Origin: Eubacteriales bacterium
Lineage (GTDB): Bacteria > Bacillota > Clostridia > Lachnospirales > Lachnospiraceae
DNA: 64,000 nt
NCBI GenBank assembly: GCA_030526005.1
Contig: JAUNDP010000009.1
Span: 1-64,000, forward strand
Reading direction: 5' to 3'
The position numbers were made by a program, and so were the translations under genes. The notes under the pieces are model-generated. The model did no database searches, had not been told where the DNA came from, and worked only from the letters and a program-made list of their open reading frames with translations. Shown here piece after piece: positions 7,602-17,146 of this stretch. Numbering within the stretch: the stretch's first letter is position 1; every line of letters begins with the position of its first letter.

Positions 7602-10040
7602 ATGCAAAAAAGAATGAAAAAAATGATGGCGCTTGGTCTGGCAGTGACCATGGCAGGAAGCAATGCTGTCTGCGTGAATGCTGAAGATGCGCAAGCCAGC
7701 GGAAAAAAATGGACACAGGAAGAGATGGCAGACGGCTGGATTAAGGTTACAAATGATGGGGGAGAGACTTTGGGCTACAGCAAATCTTCCGGACTGACAC
7801 TCATTGAGCAGGATGGTTATGCGTTCAAGGATCTGAACCGAAATGGCGAACTGGATGTCTATGAGGACTGGAGACAGGAAGATAAGGTACGAGCAGAAGA
7901 TCTTGCTTCAAAACTGAGCGGAGAAGAGATCGCACCGCTTTTGACACACGGAGGATGGATGTCCTTTGGGGAAGAACTGAGCGAGAAAGACGAAGAATAT
8001 TTTGCGGCAGGGGGACGCGCTGGCGTAACACGTTCTGCTTACAATGAAGGAAATACAGAGATGGCTGTAAAATGGAGCAATATGCTGCAGTCCAGAGCAG
8101 AAGCAGAAGGCGGATATGGTATTCCGGTTACAATCAGCACAGATCCGATGAACATCTCTAATATGATCGATCAGAATGCACTGGCATCCACGATGGATAC
8201 CACTTTGGCAAATGAAATTGCGCAGGAAGTATCAAAAGAATACCGTGCAGTCGGCATCACCATGGTATTGGGACCGCAGATTGATATTGCGACGACAAAC
8301 CAGTGGGGACGTACCTCAGGCGCATATTCAGAAGATCCAGCTTTGACAAGAGATCTGGCAAATGCCGTTGTATCCGGTATGCAGTCCACATATGATGAAG
8401 AAGGAAATGATCTCGGCTGGGGAAAAGATTCTGTAGTAAATATCGTAAAACATTTTGCCGGCGCCGGAGCCTCTGAAGGCGGACGCAATGACCATAACGA
8501 CAGTGGTAAATATACAGTATTCCCAGGAAATAATTTCGCTGCACATCTGATTCCTTTCTTTGACGGAGCATTTCAGCTGGATTCCGTGACAGGCAAAGCA
8601 GGCGGTCTGATGCCGAACTATGGAATCACCTGGTCTGAAGACGGTTCTCTTGGAGAAGAAGTGGGCGGCGCATACAGCGAATTTAAAATGAATCTGCTTC
8701 GCGACAATGATTATGATGGATTTATTCTGACTGACTGGCAGATTACAGAAGATCCAGATGGCGAATTTGGTTCCCGTGCATTTGGTGTGGAAGATATCAC
8801 AGGCGGCGAGAGATTTGCAAAATTGTTTAAGAACGGCGTTGATCAGGTAGGAGGAACGACAGATATCGTAGCAGCGCTCGATGGATATGAAATTTTAAAA
8901 GAAGAGCTTGGAGAAGAGGCTGCTCTGGCAAATATGAGAGAACATGCTGCACGTTTCTTTATCACACAGATGGAAGTTGGTCTGTTTGAAAATCCATATC
9001 TGGATACAGAAGAATCATTAGCAGCTGTATGGACAGAAGAGACAAAAGCATATGGACGTTCTACGCAGGAAAAAGCAGTTATCATGCTGAAGAACAGCGA
9101 TAATGCGATCGCTCCGGTAAGCGAATCAGGGGAAAAAGCAACGATCTATGTACCATATAAATATACAGCGGCAAGCAAGGGATTCATGGGCTCCACGCCA
9201 GCTTCTGTAGATCCGGTGATGGATGTTGATCTCGTTTCCCAGTATTTCAATGTTGTGACAGACAGCGTTGGAGAACCATCCGGTAAGGATGAAGAAGGAA
9301 ATCCGGCATATGTGGCAGAAGATATCATTCGTGCAAGCGCAGAAGAACTGGCTTCCTGCGACTATGCTCTTGTTACGATGACAAACCCATTGACAGAGAG
9401 CACAACGGATCAGGACGGCGTTTACTATCCGGCATCCTTGCAGTTTGAAGAGTATACTGCTGATACAGCGCATAAAGCGATTGCAAATGGAACAAAGATC
9501 GAGGAGATCAGCGATGGCTATTATGGAACAACAACTCAGGAAGTAAAAGAAGATCGTTCTTATACAGGAAAATCTGTAGGCAAAGCAAAAAATTATGCTG
9601 AATATGAAACTTTACAGTATGTAAATGAAGCTGTACCTGAAGACTGTAAAGTGATTGTGACAATGCAGGTAAGTTCTGTTGGCGGTCTTGTATGGTCTGA
9701 AGTAGAACCATTGGCAGATGCAATTCTGATGTACTATGCAGGCACATCATTTGGCGTAAAATTCTTCCAGGATGATGTACTCCTCGATGTGATTGCTGGA
9801 AAAGTAGAACCGTCAGGTCTTCTTCCGTGTCAGCAGCCTGCAAGCATGGAGGCAGTGGAAGCACAGTTAGAAGATGTTCCTCGTGACGTAGAGTGTTACG
9901 TTGATGCTGATGGAAACACATATGATTTTGCATTTGGTCTGAACTGGTCCGGCAAGATTGAAGATGAGCGTGTTGCCACATACAGTGCAGAACCGCTGAC
10001 TGCACCGGAAAGCATTTCCTATACAGCAGCAAAAGAATGA
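7602..10040 (+). CDS. Secreted GH3-family glycoside hydrolase (beta-glucosidase type)
   Basis: This 812-aa exported enzyme belongs to glycoside hydrolase family 3. A signal peptide (residues 1-~28, ending VCVNAEDA) has no lipobox or sorting signal. A calcium-loop-like stretch (DLNRNGELDVYEDWR, ~residues 66-80) precedes the GH3 barrel, which contains KHFAGAGASEGG and the nucleophile motif GFILTDW with candidate nucleophile D378. The C-terminal GH3 domain begins around VIMLKNSDNAIAP. Substrate cannot be read from sequence; beta-glucosides or xylosides are typical. The start has GGAGGAGG 8 bases upstream. A terminator follows at 10086-10117. A paralogue-like GH3 gene lies at 58849-61359. Confidence 0.92.
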   Translation: MQKRMKKMMALGLAVTMAGSNAVCVNAEDAQASGKKWTQEEMADGWIKVTNDGGETLGYSKSSGLTLIEQDGYAFKDLNRNGELDVYEDWRQEDKVRAEDLASKLSGEEIAPLLTHGGWMSFGEELSEKDEEYFAAGGRAGVTRSAYNEGNTEMAVKWSNMLQSRAEAEGGYGIPVTISTDPMNISNMIDQNALASTMDTTLANEIAQEVSKEYRAVGITMVLGPQIDIATTNQWGRTSGAYSEDPALTRDLANAVVSGMQSTYDEEGNDLGWGKDSVVNIVKHFAGAGASEGGRNDHNDSGKYTVFPGNNFAAHLIPFFDGAFQLDSVTGKAGGLMPNYGITWSEDGSLGEEVGGAYSEFKMNLLRDNDYDGFILTDWQITEDPDGEFGSRAFGVEDITGGERFAKLFKNGVDQVGGTTDIVAALDGYEILKEELGEEAALANMREHAARFFITQMEVGLFENPYLDTEESLAAVWTEETKAYGRSTQEKAVIMLKNSDNAIAPVSESGEKATIYVPYKYTAASKGFMGSTPASVDPVMDVDLVSQYFNVVTDSVGEPSGKDEEGNPAYVAEDIIRASAEELASCDYALVTMTNPLTESTTDQDGVYYPASLQFEEYTADTAHKAIANGTKIEEISDGYYGTTTQEVKEDRSYTGKSVGKAKNYAEYETLQYVNEAVPEDCKVIVTMQVSSVGGLVWSEVEPLADAILMYYAGTSFGVKFFQDDVLLDVIAGKVEPSGLLPCQQPASMEAVEAQLEDVPRDVECYVDADGNTYDFAFGLNWSGKIEDERVATYSAEPLTAPESISYTAAKE

Positions 10041-10085
10041 AAAGGATCTGTATAAAGATCGAACTAATAGAGAAGAAAATATTTT

Positions 10086-10117
10086 AGGAGGTTGGCGCTT
10101 GGCGCCGACCTCCTTTA
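10086..10117 (+). terminator. Terminator after GH3 gene
   Basis: AGGAGGTTGGCG (10086-10097) pairs with CGCCGACCTCCT (10103-10114), with one G-T pair and a short T-run after it. It can also serve the convergent cardiolipin synthase gene. Confidence 0.7.
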
Positions 10118-10157
10118 TAATCTGTACGCTTTCATTTTGAAAATAATATCTTAAAAA

Positions 10158-11561
10158 CTACATCAAAGGTGCAAACGGAAGAAAAATACATTCCATAAAT
10201 TTTTCTTTTTGTCCTCGATTTAAGAATTGTTCATAGAGATAAGAATCACAGTTCAAAATATCATTTTCAAAAATGTCAATATATTCCTGAACCATACTGT
10301 TCTCATAGAAAATACCGCAAATTTCATCGTCAACCATCAGAGAACGCATATCCATATTGACAGATCCGATACAACATAGTTCATCGTCGATGGTCATGGT
10401 TTTTGCATGGATATAGCCGTGATACTTATAGACTTTAGCGCCGAATTCCATGATTTGACCGGCATAATAGGTAGTCACAGGATCAAGGAAAAAACTGGCT
10501 TTTATGCCGGGAATCATCAATTCGATTTTTACGCCGGATGCGGCGGCAGTCTTAAGAGCGTCAAGGACAGAAACATCTGGGATAAAATAAGGCGATTGGA
10601 TTCGGATTTTTTTCTTGGCGCTGCGAATCATACTCAGATAGTTCATCTTGACAGCTTCTTTATTATTGTCCACGCCCCCAACGACAAACTGGCACAGATT
10701 TGGTGAACGGCGCTGCGGAGGAAGTTGGAGAGATTCCATATAAGTTACCATATTCTCCCAGTCTCTTTGACGAACCGCACATAAAAGGTCTGTCAGAAAA
10801 TATGCGTCCAGTGTTGCAACGCAGGCTCCTGTCAGGCGAATCTGCGTATCACGCCAAGGATTCTTCTTTTCAGCCAGATTTGCATACTGTTTTCCGATAT
10901 TCATACCGCCGATATATCCGATTTTGTGGTCAATGGCAACGATCTTGCGATGACTGCGATAATGTGTCAGATAAGGTTTGACACGGATGACTTTTCCACC
11001 GGCATCCACCAGAGGCTTGAACATTTTATTGGGAGTAGATAAATTGGCAATAAAGTCACACATTACCAGAACGGTGACGCCTTGTTTTGCTTTTTCGGTC
11101 AGAACATTGACGAGCGATTCTCCTATCACATCATGATGAATGGCATAGAACAGCACATAGATATTTTCTGTTGCCTCTTTTATATCTTGGAACAGCGCGC
11201 GGTAATGTGATTCGCCAGTAATGAATAGCTGATAATCGTCATAGCAAGTCACAGGACTGTTGTTGTAATTGGTATTAAACTGTATAACCTGAAGATCTTC
11301 GTCGGAAAACTGCTGACCGGTCAGCAAGTCCTGCGGCGCTTTGGCAGCAGGCAGACGCTTGCTCAGCCTTCTGCGGCGGAAGATAGAGGTCAATTTGATC
11401 GCGGCAGTACTGCCGAAGATCAGATAAAGCAGGATGCCTGCATATGGAATACATATCATCACAAGAACCCAAAGTATTGCTTCTGTTGAGTTCTTTCGCT
11501 CTGCAAAAATGACTGCCAAAATGGTAGCGATATACAAAATTAACAGAATCGCTTTCAACAT
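10158..11561 (-). CDS. cls: Cardiolipin synthase (phospholipase D family)
   Basis: The protein (467 aa) makes cardiolipin by transphosphatidylation between two phosphatidylglycerols at the membrane. Two N-terminal membrane helices (residues 3-22 and 30-52) precede two PLD domains, each with an HKD motif: HYRSHRKIVAIDHKIGYIGG and YIHAKTMTIDDELCCIGSVN. The C-terminus ends with a hydrophobic FLPFAP segment, as usual. TAGGAGG lies upstream of the ATG at 11561. It stands alone and converges with the GH3 gene. Length fits bacterial Cls. Confidence 0.94.
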   Translation of the reverse strand: MLKAILLILYIATILAVIFAERKNSTEAILWVLVMICIPYAGILLYLIFGSTAAIKLTSIFRRRRLSKRLPAAKAPQDLLTGQQFSDEDLQVIQFNTNYNNSPVTCYDDYQLFITGESHYRALFQDIKEATENIYVLFYAIHHDVIGESLVNVLTEKAKQGVTVLVMCDFIANLSTPNKMFKPLVDAGGKVIRVKPYLTHYRSHRKIVAIDHKIGYIGGMNIGKQYANLAEKKNPWRDTQIRLTGACVATLDAYFLTDLLCAVRQRDWENMVTYMESLQLPPQRRSPNLCQFVVGGVDNNKEAVKMNYLSMIRSAKKKIRIQSPYFIPDVSVLDALKTAAASGVKIELMIPGIKASFFLDPVTTYYAGQIMEFGAKVYKYHGYIHAKTMTIDDELCCIGSVNMDMRSLMVDDEICGIFYENSMVQEYIDIFENDILNCDSYLYEQFLNRGQKEKFMECIFLPFAPLM

Positions 11562-11663
11562 AGAAATTCCTCCTATTTTACGGAAAAAACCTTCTTTTTC
11601 TTAATGATATCATAACAAATATAAATGTATATTTCAATGTGTACAGAAAATGCTTTGCTTTAT

Positions 11664-11679
11664 CTTACATTTTTGCAAC
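11664..11679. promoter_or_regulatory. Candidate BceR-binding site upstream of bceR
   Basis: CTTACA-TTTT-TGCAAC is an imperfect inverted repeat with a 4-bp spacer. Its reverse complement matches the site before bceA (13468-13483) closely. It fits the published BceR-like pattern TNACA-N4-TGTAA with one deviation. A TTGTGT/TATAAT promoter follows at 11695-11722. Confidence 0.5.
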
Positions 11680-11694
11680 GTTTTTTCTGCCTCA

Positions 11695-11722
11695 TTGTGT
11701 TTTTTTAAAGAATAATTATAAT
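11695..11722 (+). promoter_or_regulatory. Promoter of bceRS
   Basis: TTGTGT (11695-11700) and TATAAT (11717-11722) are spaced by 16 bp, giving a start near 11729 and a ~75-nt leader before the ATG at 11806, which has GGAGGAAG upstream. Confidence 0.5.
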
Positions 11723-11805
11723 AGAGAAAAAGGACAAGAAATACAGGCGCCATTTTATACAGAAACAAGCAATGGAGATGATCCCAGAAAGAGTGGAGGA
11801 AGTTT

Positions 11806-12483
11806 ATGGAAGGAATAAAAATTTTAATTGTTGAAGATGACAGAACATTAGCCAACGAATTAAAAGATTTTTTAAGCAGATATGGGTATATGGCTGTTTT
11901 GATTCAGGATTTTTCAAAAATATTAAAGGAATGTATGGAGGTCAATCCGGATTTAGTGTTGATGGATATCAATCTTCCTTTTTACGATGGATTTTATTGG
12001 TGTTCTCAAATAAGAGAATTTTCCCAGATGCCGATCATTTATATAAGCAGCAGAAATTCTGACAGCGATAAAATTATGGCGATCGCGCAGGGCGGTGACG
12101 ACTTTGTGGAAAAACCGTTTAATCTGTCAATTTTAAAAGCGAAAATTGAAGCAATTATCAGAAGAACGTATCAGTATAAAGTAAATCAGAAACAATATAT
12201 ACGGGATCATATTTACTATGATTCTTCCAATGTCTGTATCTGCTATAAAAACCAAAAGATGGATCTGACAAAATCTGAAAATATAATCATAAAAGAATTG
12301 ATGGAACAAAAGAATAGGATTGTATCTCGAAATGCTCTGATGGATGAGCTGTGGAATACCGATGAATTTGTCTCTGATAATACATTAACCGTTTTAATTT
12401 CAAGGCTGAGAGCAAAATTAAAAGATTTTACAGGAGACGAACTGATCGGTACGAAGAAAGGACAGGGATATTATATAGAATGA
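11806..12483 (+). CDS. bceR: Bce-type OmpR-family response regulator
   Basis: A receiver domain (residues 1-120; acidic pair EDD, phosphoacceptor in VLMDINLPFYDG) is followed by an OmpR/PhoB winged helix (residues ~130-225; SKNIII-type helix, ISRLRAKL, GQGYYIE). The immediate neighbours are an intramembrane-sensing kinase and a BceAB-type ABC transporter, the arrangement of peptide-antibiotic detoxification modules. BceR-type regulators activate the transporter operon when the transporter signals flux of bacitracin-like or lantibiotic peptides. It overlaps the kinase gene by 4 bp. Confidence 0.93.
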   Translation: MEGIKILIVEDDRTLANELKDFLSRYGYMAVLIQDFSKILKECMEVNPDLVLMDINLPFYDGFYWCSQIREFSQMPIIYISSRNSDSDKIMAIAQGGDDFVEKPFNLSILKAKIEAIIRRTYQYKVNQKQYIRDHIYYDSSNVCICYKNQKMDLTKSENIIIKELMEQKNRIVSRNALMDELWNTDEFVSDNTLTVLISRLRAKLKDFTGDELIGTKKGQGYYIE

Positions 12484-13466
12484 GATATATCAAAAAATAT
12501 TTTAAATTTTTCTTATGCTTAATTTTAATCTTTTTGGCGTTTCATCTTTACTTTATTTTTTTGCTTTCAAATATTGATATTGAATTTTTAATCTATTTAG
12601 ATATCTTGCTGATCGTATGTCTTGCTCTCTTTCTGTTTTTAGACGCCTCTGCTTTTTATCGCAGAGAGAGGGAGATTAATACCTATTTAAATATGAATGA
12701 TTTTATTGCGCCGGAGATAGATGATCTGGAAGATAAGAAAATTATAGAACATGATTTTCAGATTTTTGAACAGAAATTAAACGATCAAATTTCAGCGAAT
12801 CAGGATCTGCAAGATTTTATCACAAAGTGGTGTCACGAAGTGAAGATTCCCCTCTCTGCCGCGATGCTGATGGATGAAAAAATAGAGGACACGGTTTTGA
12901 AAATGCAGCTCAAGGAACAGTTGGAAAAAATAAAACAATATTTAAATTCTGCTTTGGTGAGTTGCAAAGTGCAGGGAACGTTTGACGATATCCAGGTTCA
13001 TAAAATAAAGCTGGCAGAATGCGTAAATATTTCCATCAAAAACAACCGATATTTTCTGATGAATAAGAAAACAGATTTACAGCTTGATCTTCATGATGAA
13101 TCTGTATATTCGGATCAGACATGGCTTGTCTATATCATAGATCAGCTTCTCGCCAATGCAGTAAAGTATGCAAAAGAAAGTGTAAAGATACAGATTTTCA
13201 GCAGGCAGAAGGACAATGCAGCAGAGCTGTATATCAAAGATTATGGGGAAGGCATAAAAGACTATGATCTGCCAAGGATCTTTGAGAGAGGATACGTTGG
13301 GAGCAATCATCACAATGGAAAATACAAATCAACCGGAATGGGACTGTATATGGTAAAATTAATGACAGAAAAATTAGGACATACCATCACGGTTGAAAGT
13401 GTCTATCAGGAATATACCTGTTTCTGTATCAAGTTTCAAAATATCGCACCGTACTTTAATCTCTGA
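12480..13466 (+). CDS. bceS: Bce-type intramembrane-sensing histidine kinase
   Basis: At 328 aa it has two N-terminal membrane helices (about residues 9-30 and 36-55) joined by only a few residues, so there is no extracellular sensor domain; this is the hallmark of BceS kinases, which sense through the partner ABC transporter. The H-box is in KWCHEVKIPLSAAML, the N-box LLANAVKYA, and G-boxes KDYGEGI and GMGLYMVKL. The ATG overlaps the bceR stop (ATGA). The gene ends within a palindrome that contains the candidate BceR site. Confidence 0.92.
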   Translation: MRYIKKYFKFFLCLILIFLAFHLYFIFLLSNIDIEFLIYLDILLIVCLALFLFLDASAFYRREREINTYLNMNDFIAPEIDDLEDKKIIEHDFQIFEQKLNDQISANQDLQDFITKWCHEVKIPLSAAMLMDEKIEDTVLKMQLKEQLEKIKQYLNSALVSCKVQGTFDDIQVHKIKLAECVNISIKNNRYFLMNKKTDLQLDLHDESVYSDQTWLVYIIDQLLANAVKYAKESVKIQIFSRQKDNAAELYIKDYGEGIKDYDLPRIFERGYVGSNHHNGKYKSTGMGLYMVKLMTEKLGHTITVESVYQEYTCFCIKFQNIAPYFNL

Positions 13467-13467
13467 C

Positions 13468-13483
13468 GTTGCATAAATGTAAC
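13468..13483. promoter_or_regulatory. Candidate BceR-binding site upstream of bceA
   Basis: GTTGCA-TAAA-TGTAAC is an inverted repeat with one mismatch, inside a longer dyad (13459-13493) whose 13-bp arms begin AATCTCTGACGTT. A TATAAT -10 box at 13537-13542 lacks a good -35 box, as expected for activator dependence. The long dyad is followed by ATTTTTG and may also attenuate read-through from bceRS. Confidence 0.55.
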
Positions 13484-13565
13484 GTTAGAGATTATTTTTG
13501 TAACATGAATGCGAGGATTTCTGAGTGAGCCTGATTTATAATAGCAGACAGAAGGAGGAATTCAC

Positions 13566-14327
13566 ATGGATGAAAATACAGTTTTAGAAATAAAAAATCT
13601 GGTGAAAGATTATGGAACAAAAGGATTTAAAACGAATGTTTTAAAGGGACTTAATTTAAAAGTGAACAGAAATGATTTTATTGCAATCATGGGACCGAGC
13701 GGTTCGGGAAAAACGACATTATTAAATATTTTATCTACGATTGATAAACCGACGCAAGGATCTGTCATCTTGGATGGAAAAGAGATCACGCGACTGAAAA
13801 ATAAAGAGTTGTCTAAGATCCGAAAAGATAAGATTGGATTTATTTTTCAGGACTACAATCTGCTGGACACGATGACATTGCAGGATAATATTGCACTGCC
13901 GCTTTCTTTAAATGGCATATCGAGCAAGAACTGTATCGAAAAGACAAATCAGCTGGCAAATATGTTTGGATTGAAAGAACATCTGAGGAAATATCCATAT
14001 CAATTATCGGGCGGACAAAAACAAAGAGGCGCCACATGCCGTGCCTTAATTACGAATCCGGAAATCATCTTTGCAGATGAACCGACAGGGGCATTGGACT
14101 CCAAGTCAAGCCATGATCTGCTGGAATGCTTAAAAATGGTAAATGATAACGGTCAGGCTACGATTTTAATGGTGACGCATGACGCTTTCAGCGCTTCCTA
14201 TGCAAAAGAAGTTTATATTTTAAGTGATGGCGCAATCAAATGCAAGCTGTCAAAGGGACAGAGCCGCAAGGAGTTTTATGACCGCATTATTGATATGCAG
14301 GCATCAATGGGGAGTGATTTTTCATGA
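13566..14327 (+). CDS. bceA: BceA-type ABC transporter ATP-binding protein
   Basis: This 253-aa ATPase has Walker A GPSGSGKTTLLN (about residues 43-54), Q-loop FQDYNLLD, signature LSGGQKQRGA, Walker B IIFADEPTGALD and the H-loop MVTHD. It belongs to the MacB/LolD-like exporter class that powers FtsX-type permeases. GAAGGAGG precedes the ATG. It overlaps the permease gene by 4 bp. Together with bceB it likely frees lipid II-cycle intermediates from cell-wall antibiotics and signals to BceS. Confidence 0.94.
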   Translation: MDENTVLEIKNLVKDYGTKGFKTNVLKGLNLKVNRNDFIAIMGPSGSGKTTLLNILSTIDKPTQGSVILDGKEITRLKNKELSKIRKDKIGFIFQDYNLLDTMTLQDNIALPLSLNGISSKNCIEKTNQLANMFGLKEHLRKYPYQLSGGQKQRGATCRALITNPEIIFADEPTGALDSKSSHDLLECLKMVNDNGQATILMVTHDAFSASYAKEVYILSDGAIKCKLSKGQSRKEFYDRIIDMQASMGSDFS

Positions 14328-16210
14328 GTATGTTCAAATTAGCCGTTCAAAATTTTAAATCGAGCTTTAAAAGTTATCTGTCGCTGATTATTTCTCTTTC
14401 TTTTACAACAATTATTTTATCAAATTTTATCAATCTTGTCTCATCGGGGATCTTAGATCAGCTGGGGGAAAGTCAGGCAAAAAATATTGAAATTTCCATA
14501 CAGGTTTTATCTTTTGTCATCGCCTGCTTTATGCTGTTTTTTGTGTGGTATGCCACGAATGTCTTTTTGACAAAAAGGAAAAAAGAAATCGGCACTTATA
14601 TTTTTATGGGGCTGTCGAATCAAAAGATTGGGAAATTGTATATGATAGAGACCATGCTGATTGGGATTGTCTCTCTGATTTTTGGTATCGGATTTGGAAT
14701 TTTAACTTCCCAGCTGTTCACGATGATTTTGATGAAACTGTCTAATCTTGCCATTCAGATTCATTTTAAGTTTACACTCGCTTCGATTGGGATTACCTGT
14801 CTGATTTTTATGGTCATATATCTTATTTTTGTGATAAAGGGATATGTGAATATTGTGAGAAGCAGTGTGTTGGAAATGGTATCTGCAAACAGGCAGAATG
14901 AATATGTCAGACAAAAAAATGGCGTTCTGTTAATAAAAGCAATCTCAGGTATCATTCTTTTGGGAACAGGTTTTTATCTCGCAACGAAAGAGGCCGGGAT
15001 GGAAGTTATGGGAAACATCCTGATTGCGATGGTGATGGTCATTGCCGGCATTTATCTGCTGTTTGGCGGATTTATTCCATTTGTGCTGCAGACATTGGCG
15101 AAAAATAAAAGCTTTCTTTATAAAAAAGAGAGAAATTTATGGATCAACAATATGATTTTTCGTATGAAAAAAAATTACAGGACATATACGATGGTCTGCG
15201 TTTTGATGCTTTGCTCTGTGACGGCCCTGGGATTTGGATTTGCGATGAAAAACCGCAGCGACAACATCAATCATTTTGAAAATACTTACACTTATCAGAT
15301 CATGGGAGACGGAGCCGGATATCGAGACGAATTTGCTTCTCTGATTCAAAAAGAAAATGAGATCGAATATTCTTCTGAGATTGAAATCAGTGTCATTCCG
15401 GATATATTCACAGACAATGCGTATGTAAATACACCATATGCTGTATTATCGTTTTCTCAGATAAAACAGATTGCAGAAGATACCGGTTTAGAATTTGAAC
15501 TTACGGAGCCAGAAGAAAATGAATATATTGAGCTGGGACATTTGTATCTGATGTCTTTGGCGGGCGATAATGTCGGCACCACAAATGAGATCAATAAAAA
15601 AGTATATACATCAGTCGCTTATGTAACGATTCCGTATCTGGGATATTTTCAGGAAGATATGGAATATATGATTGTGAATGACAAGGTCTACCAGGAAATA
15701 TGCCAGCTGGGACAAACGATGTATCTGTATAATTATAAGCTGAAAAACCCTGAAAATCTGGAATTATCTGTGGAGGATATTCGTTCTGACCCGCACTGTG
15801 GCGGTCTGGTAAAAATTGACCCGGATAGAAATGAAAATTCGTGGATTAATATTTTATTCAGCGTATCCTTTTTTGTATTTATGGTTTTTGTGCTGGCAAG
15901 CGGCAGCATTTTGTTTATGAAAATATATAATGATGCTTTTGAGGAAAAAGAACGGTATCATGTCTTATCAAAAATAGGGATCGATAAAAGGTCGCTGAAC
16001 AGAGCGATCGCAAATGAATTGAGAGTTGCTTATATCATTCCGCTGCTGGTAATGACCATCGCTTCTTTCTTCTCGATAAAAGCGATTGCAAATTTAATGC
16101 AGAGCGCATCTCTTTTGTCTGTCAATATCTTAAGCGTCGCAATCATCTATATTTTCTTTCTTATATGCTATTTCTTTTCAAAAGCAATGTATCAAAAAAA
16201 TGTTGAGTGA
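14324..16210 (+). CDS. bceB: BceB-type ABC transporter permease
   Basis: The protein (628 aa) shows the ten-helix BceB layout: helices near the N-terminus, FtsX-like blocks, a large extracellular domain (about residues 310-510) between two helix groups, and a final helix set ending near LICYFFSKAMY. The extracellular domain is the part thought to determine which peptide antibiotic is recognised. It is slightly shorter than Bacillus BceB. The start overlaps the bceA stop (ATGA). A terminator follows at 16213-16248. Confidence 0.93.
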   Translation: MSMFKLAVQNFKSSFKSYLSLIISLSFTTIILSNFINLVSSGILDQLGESQAKNIEISIQVLSFVIACFMLFFVWYATNVFLTKRKKEIGTYIFMGLSNQKIGKLYMIETMLIGIVSLIFGIGFGILTSQLFTMILMKLSNLAIQIHFKFTLASIGITCLIFMVIYLIFVIKGYVNIVRSSVLEMVSANRQNEYVRQKNGVLLIKAISGIILLGTGFYLATKEAGMEVMGNILIAMVMVIAGIYLLFGGFIPFVLQTLAKNKSFLYKKERNLWINNMIFRMKKNYRTYTMVCVLMLCSVTALGFGFAMKNRSDNINHFENTYTYQIMGDGAGYRDEFASLIQKENEIEYSSEIEISVIPDIFTDNAYVNTPYAVLSFSQIKQIAEDTGLEFELTEPEENEYIELGHLYLMSLAGDNVGTTNEINKKVYTSVAYVTIPYLGYFQEDMEYMIVNDKVYQEICQLGQTMYLYNYKLKNPENLELSVEDIRSDPHCGGLVKIDPDRNENSWINILFSVSFFVFMVFVLASGSILFMKIYNDAFEEKERYHVLSKIGIDKRSLNRAIANELRVAYIIPLLVMTIASFFSIKAIANLMQSASLLSVNILSVAIIYIFFLICYFFSKAMYQKNVE

Positions 16211-16212
16211 GA

Positions 16213-16248
16213 AGCAGCAAGGGGCATTTAGCTCCTTGCTGTTTTTTA
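16213..16248 (+). terminator. Terminator of bceAB
   Basis: CAGCAAGG (16215-16222) pairs with CCTTGCTG (16234-16241), followed by six T residues. Confidence 0.8.
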
Positions 16249-16407
16249 TGTGGGATGATCGAAAAAAATAACTTAGGATTTCCCAAAAGTTTTATTTCTG
16301 TTTTATTTTTCGCTGAATGAAAAACCGGATGCAAAATTTGATTTTCTCTCTTATATTTTGGAGATTTTCGTACTATACTATATCTTTAATAAAGGAGGAA
16401 ATAAAAA

Positions 16408-17016
16408 ATGAGTGAGAGAGAACGTATGATGGCTGGGAAATTATATCATCCATATAAAGTGCCGGATAATCCGTGGGCTACGATCCGAGCAGCCTGCAAG
16501 AAATTCAACAATTCTGATTTCTGGGAGGACAAGACGGCGCTTGATGAACTGAAAACATTATTTGGCAAGGCGCCGGACGATATGGTACTGACGCCGCCTT
16601 TTTACTGCGATCACGGAGACCGCATTTATTTTGGAAAACATTTCTATGCCAATACAGGCCTGACGATATTAGATGAAAATGATGTCCGCTTTGGGGATGA
16701 TATTTTTATCGGACCTCATGTCAGCATCTATACTGCCGGTCATCCGATCGACAAAGAGGTGAGAAGACTGGATCTGGAATATGCAAAACCGGTTGTAATT
16801 GGAAATGATGTGTGGATTTGCGGAAATGTTGTAATCAATCCAGGAGTAACAGTAGGGGATGATGTGGTCATCGCATCTGGCTCTGTCGTCACAAAAGATA
16901 TTCCAAGCCATGTGATTGCAGGGGGAAATCCATGTAAAGTGATCCGTGCGATTAAAGAGGAAGAGAGAGAAGACTGGAAAAGACAGCTAGAAGATTATAT
17001 AGAAGAGCAAAAATAA
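16408..17016 (+). CDS. Sugar O-acetyltransferase (maltose/galactoside acetyltransferase family)
   Basis: The 202-aa protein belongs to the Maa/LacA/NodL hexapeptide acetyltransferases that move acetyl groups from acetyl-CoA to sugar hydroxyls. An N-terminal Mac domain (ERMMAGKLYHPY...) precedes a left-handed beta-helix with repeated hexapeptides (VVIGNDVWICGNVVINPGVTVGD). The catalytic histidine is in YTAGHPID. The C-terminal NPCKVIR motif is typical. GGAGG sits upstream of the ATG. It appears monocistronic; the sugar acceptor is unknown. Confidence 0.92.
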   Translation: MSERERMMAGKLYHPYKVPDNPWATIRAACKKFNNSDFWEDKTALDELKTLFGKAPDDMVLTPPFYCDHGDRIYFGKHFYANTGLTILDENDVRFGDDIFIGPHVSIYTAGHPIDKEVRRLDLEYAKPVVIGNDVWICGNVVINPGVTVGDDVVIASGSVVTKDIPSHVIAGGNPCKVIRAIKEEEREDWKRQLEDYIEEQK

Positions 17017-17146
17017 AAAAATAAACAGGATGAATATCATATATCAATTTTTCAATAAAAGATTTTAGAAAAGATTTTCGTAAAAATTTCTGAGGAAAGG
17101 AGTCGGTAGATGGAAATAATATGAAAATTACTGAGTTGAGGAGGAG

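Noticed and set aside
9508-10032. 174-aa minus-strand frame opposite GH3, rich in Leu, His and Gln
   Set aside because: It is the antisense shadow of a well-supported GH3 gene and has no start signals.
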